Origin: Reyranella sp.
GTDB lineage: Bacteria; Pseudomonadota; Alphaproteobacteria; Reyranellales; Reyranellaceae
Assembly: GCA_030681635.1 (NCBI GenBank)
Contig: JAUXRT010000027.1
Coordinates: forward strand, 1-15,063
Reading direction: 5' to 3'
DNA: 15,063 bases
Position numbers and translations under genes: made by a program. Of the stretch, positions 6,805 to 12,760 are shown in pieces; within the stretch, counting starts at the first letter, position 1; each line of letters starts with the position of its first letter. The notes beneath the pieces were generated by a model. It was not told the DNA's origin and made no database searches. It worked only from the letters and a program-made list of their open reading frames with translations.

Positions 6805-7746
6805 ATGCTCGATTTCATCATCCGTCGTCTCATCGCCATCATCCCCGTTCTGACGGTGGTGGCGGTTTTCGTCTTCCTCATGCTGCGTCTCACGCCGGGT
6901 GATCCGGCGGCGGTGATCGCCGGCGACAACGCCACCTCCGACCAGATCGCCGACATCCGCACCAAGCTCGGGCTCGACGAGCCGATCTGGACGCAGTTCG
7001 TCATCTGGATCAGCAACATCCTGCAGGGCAATTTCGGCGAGAGCTTCTTCTTCAAGAAGACCGTGGCCGAGCTGATCGCCCAGCGCGTCGAGCCGACCCT
7101 GGCGCTGGCCATCTGCACCCTGGTGATCGCCGTCACCGTCGCCGTGCCGATGGGTGTCCTCGCCGCCTACCGCCACGGCTCGCTGCTCGACCGGATCGTC
7201 ATGGGCTTCTCGGTCCTGGGCTTCTCGGTGCCGGTGTTCGTGATCGGCTATTGCCTGATCTACGTCTTCGCCATCGAGCTCGGATGGCTGCCGGTGCAGG
7301 GATATATCCGCATCGGCGTCAGCTTCTGGGGCTTCCTCGAGCGCATGATCCTGCCGAGCATCACGCTGGCCGTGATCTTCGTCGCCCTGATCGCGCGCAT
7401 GACGCGCGCCAGCGTGCTCGAAGTGCTGAACGAAGACTACATCCGCACCGCCCGCGCCAAGGGGCTTTCCAACCGCGTCGAGCTGATGCGCCATGCCCTG
7501 CGCAACGCCGCCGTCCCGATCCTGACCGTGATCGGCCTCGGCATCGCCGGGCTAATCGGCGGCGCCGTCGTGACCGAGAGCGTCTACGGCCTGCCCGGCC
7601 TCGGCCGGCTCACCGTCGAGGCCGTGCTGAGCCGCGACTTCCCGACCATCCAGACCGTCATCCTGCTGTTCTCGGTGGTCTACGTCGTGATCAACCTGCT
7701 GATCGACATCAGCTACACCCTGTTCGACCCGAGGATCCGGTATTGA
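6805..7746 (+). CDS. ABC transporter permease, DppB/OppB type
   Basis: This 313-residue inner-membrane protein is the first permease of the importer. Seen: the DppB-type N terminus (M-L-x-F-I-I-R-R-L, a membrane helix, then R-L-T-P-G-D-P), a Q-x-x-x-I-R-x-x-L-G-L-D-E-P-like periplasmic stretch, G-N-F-G-E-S, about six hydrophobic spans, and the cytoplasmic EAA loop at about residues 210-230 (E-D-Y-I-R-T-A-R-A-K-G-L-S) that docks on the ATPase. The C terminus ends in D-P-R-I-R-Y, as is usual. GAGAGG just upstream (6796-6801) is an adequate ribosome binding site for the ATG. The stop overlaps the next start as TTGA. Length is normal for the family. It would form a heterodimeric channel with the following gene product. 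Confidence 0.95.
   Translation: MLDFIIRRLIAIIPVLTVVAVFVFLMLRLTPGDPAAVIAGDNATSDQIADIRTKLGLDEPIWTQFVIWISNILQGNFGESFFFKKTVAELIAQRVEPTLALAICTLVIAVTVAVPMGVLAAYRHGSLLDRIVMGFSVLGFSVPVFVIGYCLIYVFAIELGWLPVQGYIRIGVSFWGFLERMILPSITLAVIFVALIARMTRASVLEVLNEDYIRTARAKGLSNRVELMRHALRNAAVPILTVIGLGIAGLIGGAVVTESVYGLPGLGRLTVEAVLSRDFPTIQTVILLFSVVYVVINLLIDISYTLFDPRIRY
7731..7735 (+). promoter_or_regulatory. Ribosome binding site supporting the TTG start of the second permease
   Basis: GAGGA, inside the last codons of the first permease gene, lies seven bases before the TTG at 7743. No ATG or GTG in this frame occurs before the first membrane span, so this site decides the start. Confidence 0.65.
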
Positions 7747-8681
7747 GCGCGATCACCCCCGAAGAGATCGTCGACTCCGCCTCCATCTCGGCGGCATCGA
7801 CCAAGCGCAAGAGCCTGTGGGCCCTTGCCATACGCAACACTGCCGTCATCTTCGGCGGCGCGATCCTGCTGGTCATGCTGGTCATCGCCATCCTGGCGCC
7901 GTTCCTCGGCACCGTGGACCCGACCCGCATCGATCCGGCGGCGCGCAACAAGAAGCCGGGCACCGAGATCACCTTCCGCCTCGACGACGGGCAGACGGCC
8001 AAGCGCACGGTCATCATGGGGACCGACAGCCTCGGCCGCGATGTCTACAGCCGCGTTCTCTACGGCACGCGCGTGTCGTTGATGATCGGCGTGTCCGTGG
8101 CCGTCGTCTCGATCGCCATCGGCCTCGTGATCGGCCTGGTGTCGGGCTATGTGCGATGGGCCGACGGCATCATCATGCGAATAATGGACGGGTTGATGGC
8201 CATTCCGGGCATATTGCTCGCCATCGCCCTGGTCTCGATCTGGCGCGCCGGCCTCATCACCGTGATCTTCGCCATCGTCGTGCCGGACGTGCCGCGCGTC
8301 GTGCGCCTGGTCCGCTCGGTGGTGCTGTCGGTGCGCGAGGAGCCCTACGTCGAAGGCGCAATCTCGGTCGGCACGCCGACCTGGACGCTGATGTTCCGCC
8401 ACATCCTGCCCAACACCGTGGCGCCGCTGATCGTGCAGGGCACCTTCATTGCCGCCGCCGCCATCATTGCCGAAGCGATCCTGTCGTTCCTCGGCATCGG
8501 CATCCCGCCGGAAATCCCCAGCTGGGGCAACATCATGGCCGAGGGCCGCACGCTGTTCCGCGTGTTCCCGCACAACATCTTCTTTCCCGGTGTCTTCCTC
8601 GCGCTCACGGTGCTGGCGATCAACATCATGGGCGACGGGCTGCGCGACACGCTCGATCCGAAGATGAGCAAGAAGGTATGA
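7743..8681 (+). CDS. ABC transporter permease, DppC/OppC type (TTG start)
   Basis: This 312-residue inner-membrane protein pairs with the preceding permease. Seen: an N-terminal cytoplasmic tail rich in Ser and Lys, a first span (I-L-L-V-M-L-V-I-A-I-L-A-P-F), a periplasmic stretch with D-P, then the DppC hallmark G-T-D-S-L-G-R-D-V-Y-S-R-V-L-Y-G-T-R-x-S-L, four to five more spans, an EAA loop at about residues 199-225 (E-P-Y-V-E-G-A-I-S-V-G), and the typical ending N-I-M-G-D-G-L-R-D-T-L-D-P. The start is called as TTG at 7743, overlapping the upstream stop (TTGA); an open frame continues upstream but only as a shadow of the first permease. The stop codon lies inside a perfect hairpin at 8675-8697. 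Function as an importer subunit is firm; the substrate is not. Confidence 0.93.
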   Translation: MSAITPEEIVDSASISAASTKRKSLWALAIRNTAVIFGGAILLVMLVIAILAPFLGTVDPTRIDPAARNKKPGTEITFRLDDGQTAKRTVIMGTDSLGRDVYSRVLYGTRVSLMIGVSVAVVSIAIGLVIGLVSGYVRWADGIIMRIMDGLMAIPGILLAIALVSIWRAGLITVIFAIVVPDVPRVVRLVRSVVLSVREEPYVEGAISVGTPTWTLMFRHILPNTVAPLIVQGTFIAAAAIIAEAILSFLGIGIPPEIPSWGNIMAEGRTLFRVFPHNIFFPGVFLALTVLAINIMGDGLRDTLDPKMSKKV

Positions 8682-8697
8682 CGCGAAGCGTCATACC
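8675..8697. repeat. Perfect 10-bp hairpin with GAA loop covering the permease stop codon
   Basis: GGTATGACGC (8675-8684), GAA, GCGTCATACC (8688-8697). The stop codon at 8679-8681 is within the left arm. The tip reads GCGAAGC, a sequence known to form an unusually stable mini-hairpin in single-stranded DNA. Confidence 0.8.
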
Positions 8698-8802
8698 CCG
8701 AGCGGAACGAAGTGCAGTCGAGGGGTCTCCTCTCCACGACAAGAACCCGACCGTTGAAACAAGGTCCCTCGGCTGCGCGCTATGCGCTCCGCTCGGGACG
8801 AC
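8690..8802. repeat. Long interrupted palindromic element in the permease-ATPase gap
   Basis: Outer arms CCCGAGCGGA (8697-8706) and TCCGCTCGGG (8788-8797) are exactly complementary, with matching GTC/GAC at the ends (8690-8692, 8800-8802). Inner arms GCAGTCGAGGG (8714-8724) and CCCTCGGCTGC (8766-8776) pair at all but one position (a G-U pair in RNA). The composition resembles the dispersed elements containing a CCCCGAGCGGA core that occur between genes in many alphaproteobacteria. It ends just before the ATPase gene and includes an in-frame ATG at 8782 that I do not regard as the real start. Confidence 0.7.
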
Positions 8803-8814
8803 GAGAGTTCAGTA

Positions 8815-10446
8815 ATGCCCGAAGCTAAAAGACCCGTCCTCGAAGTCCGCAACCTCAGCGTCACCCTGCCGACGGGCGCCGATCGTGTTCACGCCGTCGA
8901 AAAAGTGAGCTTCACGGTCGCCCCCGGCGAGATCGTCTGTCTCGTCGGCGAATCCGGCTCGGGCAAGTCGGTGATCGCCTTCACCATCATGGGGCTGCTC
9001 GCCAAGGCCCTGAAGCCGAGTTCGGGCGAAATCCTGCTCGAGGGCGAGAACATCCTGGCCGCCGACGAGTCGCGCCTGCGGGAACTGCGCTGCACGCGCA
9101 TGTCGATGATCTTCCAGGAGCCGATGACGGCGCTCAATCCGGTCATGACCTGCGGCCTGCAGATCGACGAGGTGCTGGCGACCCACACCAAGCTCGACGC
9201 CGCCCAGCGCAAGGCCAAGATCATCGCCATCCTCGACCGCGTGAAGCTGCCGGAGCCGGAGCGCATCTACGCCTCCTACCCGCACCAGCTCTCGGGCGGC
9301 CAGCGCCAGCGCATCATGATCGCCATGGCACTGGTGCTCGATCCCGTCCTGCTGATCGCCGACGAGCCCACCACCGCACTCGACGTCACCACCCAGGCCG
9401 AGATCCTGAAGCTCATCGCCGAGCTGCAGGAAGGCCAGGGCACGGGCGTGCTGTTCATCACCCACGATTTCGGCGTCGTTGCCGAAATCGCCCATCGCGT
9501 GGCCGTGCTGCGCTGGGGCGAGCTGGTCGAGATGGGGCCGACCGAGAAGATCCTGTCGCGGCCCGAGCATGCCTACACCAAGATGCTGATCTCCTCGGTG
9601 CCGTCGATCCATCCGGCGCACCGCGGCGTGCGCAAGGACGGCCCGACCGTGCTGCGCACCGAGAAGCTCGGCAAGACCTACAGCGGCAACGCCTTCTTCC
9701 AGAAGGCCCGCGTCGTGAAGGCCGCCGTCGACGTCGACCTCGACATCCGCCGCGGCGAGACGCTCGGCATCGTGGGCGAATCGGGCTCGGGCAAGTCGAC
9801 GGTGGCACGCTGCATCGCCCGTCTGATCGACCCGACCGATGGCAAGATCTTCCTCGGTGACACCGAGATCGCGACCATGTCGGCCGGCAAGCTGCGCCCG
9901 CACCGCCGTCGTGTGCAGATCGTCTTCCAGGATCCCTACCGCTCGATGAATCCGCGCATCACCGTCGGCGATTCAATCATCGAGGGGCCGATGAACTTCG
10001 GCCTGAAGCGCGACGAGGCGATGGCCCGCGCGCGCAAGCTGATGGAGACCGTGCGGCTCGATCCCAATTCGCTCGACCGCTATCCGCACCAGTTCTCGGG
10101 CGGCCAGCGCCAGCGCATCTGCATCGCCCGCGCGCTCGCCATGGAACCCGAGCTGCTGATCGCCGACGAGGCGGTCTCGGCGCTCGACGTGTCGGTGCAG
10201 AAGCAGGTGCTGGAGCTGCTCGACGAAATCCGCGTCCGGCTCAATCTCGCGGTGCTGTTCATCACCCACGACCTGCGCGTGGCAGCGCAGATCTGCGACT
10301 ACGTCGCGGTGATGAGCAAGGGCCACGTCGTCGAATACGGCTCGGCCGAGCAGGTGTTCGGCGCGCCCAAGGACGACTACACCAAGGCCCTCTTCGCTGC
10401 CGCCCCCGGCCGCAACTGGGAATTCGGCAAGTTCGCCACGGCGTGA
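8815..10446 (+). CDS. Fused double ABC ATPase (DppD-DppF type) of the peptide importer
   Basis: This 543-residue cytoplasmic protein carries two full nucleotide-binding domains in one chain, each driving transport by ATP hydrolysis. Domain 1: Walker A G-E-S-G-S-G-K-S with Lys51, signature L-S-G-G-Q at 159-163, Walker B L-L-I-A-D-E with Glu184, and a switch histidine in I-T-H-D-F. Domain 2: Walker A with Lys327, signature F-S-G-G-Q at 427-431, Walker B with Glu452, and I-T-H-D-L. Both sites look catalytically complete. A linker of roughly 30 residues joins them (about 265-295), and an H-P-x-H-R-like segment there is typical of the DppD/OppD C terminus. The start is set at 8815 because the upstream ATG at 8782 lies in the palindromic element; GAGAG at 8803-8807 is a modest ribosome binding site. 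Two stops follow in tandem (TGA TAG). Such fusions (YejF/GsiA-like) are common. Confidence 0.95.
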   Translation: MPEAKRPVLEVRNLSVTLPTGADRVHAVEKVSFTVAPGEIVCLVGESGSGKSVIAFTIMGLLAKALKPSSGEILLEGENILAADESRLRELRCTRMSMIFQEPMTALNPVMTCGLQIDEVLATHTKLDAAQRKAKIIAILDRVKLPEPERIYASYPHQLSGGQRQRIMIAMALVLDPVLLIADEPTTALDVTTQAEILKLIAELQEGQGTGVLFITHDFGVVAEIAHRVAVLRWGELVEMGPTEKILSRPEHAYTKMLISSVPSIHPAHRGVRKDGPTVLRTEKLGKTYSGNAFFQKARVVKAAVDVDLDIRRGETLGIVGESGSGKSTVARCIARLIDPTDGKIFLGDTEIATMSAGKLRPHRRRVQIVFQDPYRSMNPRITVGDSIIEGPMNFGLKRDEAMARARKLMETVRLDPNSLDRYPHQFSGGQRQRICIARALAMEPELLIADEAVSALDVSVQKQVLELLDEIRVRLNLAVLFITHDLRVAAQICDYVAVMSKGHVVEYGSAEQVFGAPKDDYTKALFAAAPGRNWEFGKFATA

Positions 10447-10493
10447 TAGGCTTCCCCTCACCACAAGGAAAAGCCAGCTAGGCACCCGCTGCC

Positions 10494-10550
10494 GAGCCTC
10501 CCCCTGACCCGGCGCCGGATCAAACGGCACAACCGTGTCCAGGGAGGCTC
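10494..10550 (+). promoter_or_regulatory. 5' leader in which the dodecin ribosome binding site can be sequestered
   Basis: GAGCCTCCC at 10494-10502 is an exact 9-bp complement of GGGAGGCTC at 10542-10550, which contains the core of the Shine-Dalgarno sequence AGGGAGG (10541-10547) of the dodecin gene. The 39-base interior has its own palindrome CCGGCGCCGG (10509-10518) and a small stem ACGG/CCGT (10524-10536), so a branched leader with a masked ribosome binding site is possible. I do not recognise a known riboswitch class; it does not look like an FMN riboswitch. Confidence 0.45.
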
Positions 10551-10553
10551 AAC

Positions 10554-10769
10554 ATGGTCGATAGCGTCTACAAAGTGATCGAGCTGGTCGGCACCAGCAG
10601 CGAGTCCTGGGAAAAGGCGGCCAAGGTGGCCGTTGAACGGGCGGCCAAGTCGCTCCGCGACCTGCGCGTCGCCGAAGTCATCGAGCAGGACCTCGTCATC
10701 GAGAAGGGCAAGGTCACGGCCTATCGCACCAAGGTGAAACTCTCCTTCAAGTACGGCGGCGGCAGCTGA
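10554..10769 (+). CDS. Dodecin-family protein (Trp-less type)
   Basis: This 71-residue protein is the full length of a dodecin, a small beta-alpha-beta-beta protein that forms hollow dodecamers and, in characterised members, stores or sequesters flavins. Seen: V-Y-K-V-I-E-L-V-G-T-S at the N terminus, a W-E-K-A-A-x-x-A-V-E-R-A-A helix, L-R-D-L-R-V-A-E-V, and the final strand Y-R-T-K-V-K-L-S-F-K-Y. In flavin-binding dodecins a Trp in the central strand stacks on the isoalloxazine ring; the aligned position here is Val39 in L-R-V-A-E-V. The only Trp, residue 19, lies in the helix. The ligand may thus differ. A strong Shine-Dalgarno sequence six bases upstream supports the ATG but can pair with an upstream complement. 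A large stem-loop follows. The role is unknown beyond the family. Confidence 0.92.
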   Translation: MVDSVYKVIELVGTSSESWEKAAKVAVERAAKSLRDLRVAEVIEQDLVIEKGKVTAYRTKVKLSFKYGGGS

Positions 10770-10775
10770 TTCTCC

Positions 10776-10835
10776 GCTGGGGGCGCGCCACTTCAGGGCG
10801 GGGAATTACCCCGCCCGCAGTGGCGCGCCCCCAGC
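10776..10835. terminator. Very strong two-part stem-loop between dodecin and aidB
   Basis: The outer arms GCTGGGGGCGCGCCACT (10776-10792) and AGTGGCGCGCCCCCAGC (10819-10835) are exact 17-bp complements. After a small internal loop (TCA opposite GC) the inner arms GGGCGGGG (10796-10803) and CCCCGCCC (10809-10816) pair around AATTA. There is no T-run, so it may act as a rho-independent-like pause, an mRNA 3' stabiliser for dodecin, or a bidirectional barrier. It ends 18 bases before the aidB start, so any dedicated aidB promoter must lie in or upstream of it. Confidence 0.7.
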
Positions 10836-10853
10836 CTTGAGTTAAGGTTGGCC

Positions 10854-12494
10854 ATGACCTCAGGCCTGCTCGAAGACGCCTCATTCAACCAGTCGCCCGC
10901 CTTCGGCGATGTCGACCTGTTCGCCGCGGACCGGCCGCTGACCGATGCCGCGGCGCGGCTCGGCCTCGACGCCAAGGCACTGTCGGCCTGCGGCCGCGAC
11001 TACGGTTCGGCCGAGACGCTCGACCTCGGCCGGATCGCCAACGAGAACCCGCCCAGGCTTCGGACGATGGACGGCAAGGGCAACCGCCTCGACCTGGTCG
11101 AATTCCACCCCGCCTATCACGCGTTGATGACCAAGAGCATCGGTCACGGCATCCATGCCTCGGCGCACGACGGCAGCGACCCGAAGGGGCCGCTCAGCAG
11201 CCGCGCCGTGCGGCTCTATCTCGCGACCCAGGCCGAGAGCGGCCATCTCTGCCCGATCACTATGACGCATGCCTGCATCGGCGCGCTCCGTGCCGAGCCC
11301 GCCGTGCTGAAGAAGTGGCGGTCCCGCATCCTGTCGCGCAGCTACGATCCCAGGCCGCTGCCATGGGGACAGAAGACCGGCGTGACCCTCGGCATGGGCA
11401 TGACCGAGCGCCAGGGCGGCACCGACGTGCGCGCCAATATCACCCAGGCCGTGATGCAAGGCGACCACGTCGAGATCACCGGCCACAAATGGTTCATGTC
11501 GGCGCCGATGTGCGACGCGTTCCTTGTGCTCGCCCAGGCGGCCCAAGAATCTGGAGGGAATGGCCTCACCTGCTATCTGATGCCACGGCACCGTCCCGAC
11601 GGCAGCGCCAACGGGCTGCGCTTCCAGCGGCTAAAAGACAAACTCGGCAACAAGTCGAATGCCTCGTCCGAGGTCGAGTTTCACGCGGCCTACGCCGAGC
11701 GAGTCGGGCCAGCGGGCGCGGGCGTGCGCACCATCATCGAGATGGTGAACCTCACGAGGCTCGATTGCGCCATCGCCTCGGCCGGCCAAATGCGCATCGC
11801 GCTCAGCCAGGCACTGCATCACCTCCGCAACCGCTCGGTGTTCCAGAAGAAGCTCGCCGACCAGCCGGCAATGCGCGCTGTGGCCGCCGACCTTGCCCTC
11901 GAACTGGAAGCCCAGGTGGCTTTGGTGTTCCGTCTCGCCCACGCGGCGGACAGCGCCGCCACCGATCCGCGCGAGGCGGCCTATGCCCGCCTGCTGACGC
12001 CGGCGGTAAAATTCCTGGTGTGCAAGAGCACGCCGCAGGTGGTCTACGAATCGCTCGAGTGCCTGGGCGGCAACGGCTACACCGAGGACCTGCCGCTTGC
12101 GCGCTACTATCGCGAGGCGCCGCTCAACGCCATCTGGGAGGGCTCGGGCAATGTCATGGCGCTCGACGTGCTGCGCGCCGCCGGCCGCCATCCCGAGGCC
12201 GCCATGGACACGCTGTCTCGCCTGGTGCGCACCGCGTCGCGCGCCTTCAACGTGGCGCCGCTCGCCCAGGCGTTGGAACAGACACTAAAATCCGCCGAGG
12301 CTGAGCGCCGCGCCCGCTTCCTCTGCGAGGGCCTGGCACGCATCGCCGCCCTGGCTGCCCTTGTGGACGCAGGGTCCGAATTCGCCACGCTCTATGGCGA
12401 GACGCGCCTGGGCGCCGGACACTTCGCGCAGTTCGGAACGGCCGATCTCGGCACAGCCGAGATGCGCTTGATGGACCGCGCACTTGCCATCTGA
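10854..12494 (+). CDS. aidB: AidB-like acyl-CoA dehydrogenase family protein
   Basis: This 546-residue protein matches E. coli AidB (541 residues) from end to end, judged from remembered sequence: F-N-Q-x-P near the N terminus, L-G-R-I-A-N-E-N-P-P, L-C-P-I-T-M-T, G-M-G-M-T-E-R-Q-G-G-T-D-V, I-T-G-H-K-W-F-M-S-A-P, R-L-K-D-K-L-G-N-K-S-N-A-S-S-E-V-E-F, and L-G-G-N-G-Y-T-E-D ending in N-A-I-W-E-G-S-G-N. Glu429 in that last motif is the position of the usual acyl-CoA dehydrogenase base. AidB is a FAD-containing tetramer that binds DNA through its C-terminal domain and is induced with the adaptive response to alkylation damage; its true substrate is unknown and its isovaleryl-CoA dehydrogenase activity is weak. 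AAGG at 10844-10847 supports the ATG at 10854 over the TTG at 10848. No ada, alkA or alkB is nearby, so its regulation here is unclear. Confidence 0.93.
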   Translation: MTSGLLEDASFNQSPAFGDVDLFAADRPLTDAAARLGLDAKALSACGRDYGSAETLDLGRIANENPPRLRTMDGKGNRLDLVEFHPAYHALMTKSIGHGIHASAHDGSDPKGPLSSRAVRLYLATQAESGHLCPITMTHACIGALRAEPAVLKKWRSRILSRSYDPRPLPWGQKTGVTLGMGMTERQGGTDVRANITQAVMQGDHVEITGHKWFMSAPMCDAFLVLAQAAQESGGNGLTCYLMPRHRPDGSANGLRFQRLKDKLGNKSNASSEVEFHAAYAERVGPAGAGVRTIIEMVNLTRLDCAIASAGQMRIALSQALHHLRNRSVFQKKLADQPAMRAVAADLALELEAQVALVFRLAHAADSAATDPREAAYARLLTPAVKFLVCKSTPQVVYESLECLGGNGYTEDLPLARYYREAPLNAIWEGSGNVMALDVLRAAGRHPEAAMDTLSRLVRTASRAFNVAPLAQALEQTLKSAEAERRARFLCEGLARIAALAALVDAGSEFATLYGETRLGAGHFAQFGTADLGTAEMRLMDRALAI

Positions 12495-12760
12495 TCGGCC
12501 GTCTGAGCTGCGACAACCTGTCCAGAAAATGTCCGCGTTGCGCGCACGCGCGGGAAACATCGTGGCGCACCAGGGTCGATTCCGCCGCCGCCCCTGCTTT
12601 GCCTGCTCCGTACGCCGTGAATGTCGCGTTCTCCGCGATATCACCCGACTCCCGATGTCACCGGAAAAAGCCGATGGAACAAGCACTTGCCGTCCTTGGG
12701 TGCGACATGGGACGTTTACCTTAGCGCCCCGAAAAATGTCCCAGTGAGTATCCCAGTCCA
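12495..12760. other. 266-bp gap without a convincing gene; short direct repeats near its ends
   Basis: The gap between aidB and the peptidase gene has no plausible gene; frames on both strands are Arg-rich and lack recognisable motifs. AAAATGTCC occurs at 12526-12534 and again at 12733-12741, near the two ends, and TCCCAGT occurs twice just before the peptidase gene. No clear terminal inverted repeats lie inside the direct repeats. It could contain the peptidase promoter and a decayed insertion, but I cannot demonstrate either. No strong Shine-Dalgarno sequence precedes the ATG at 12761. Confidence 0.4.

Noticed and set aside
5531..6805. Long - strand frame opposite the second binding-protein gene
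   Set aside because: Same shadow pattern as for the first copy, as expected for paralogous GC-rich genes.
8782..8814. Upstream ATG as the start of the double ATPase
   Set aside because: It lies within the palindromic repeat element, adds 11 polar residues absent from the family N terminus, and has no Shine-Dalgarno sequence; ATG at 8815 fits better.
10494..10553. FMN riboswitch upstream of dodecin
   Set aside because: The leader is too short and lacks the conserved multi-stem core of that class; only a simple complementary pair masking the ribosome binding site is supported.
12484..12747. 87-codon + strand frame in the aidB-peptidase gap
   Set aside because: It begins inside the end of aidB, has no ribosome binding site, and is Arg/Cys/Pro-rich without resemblance to a known protein.
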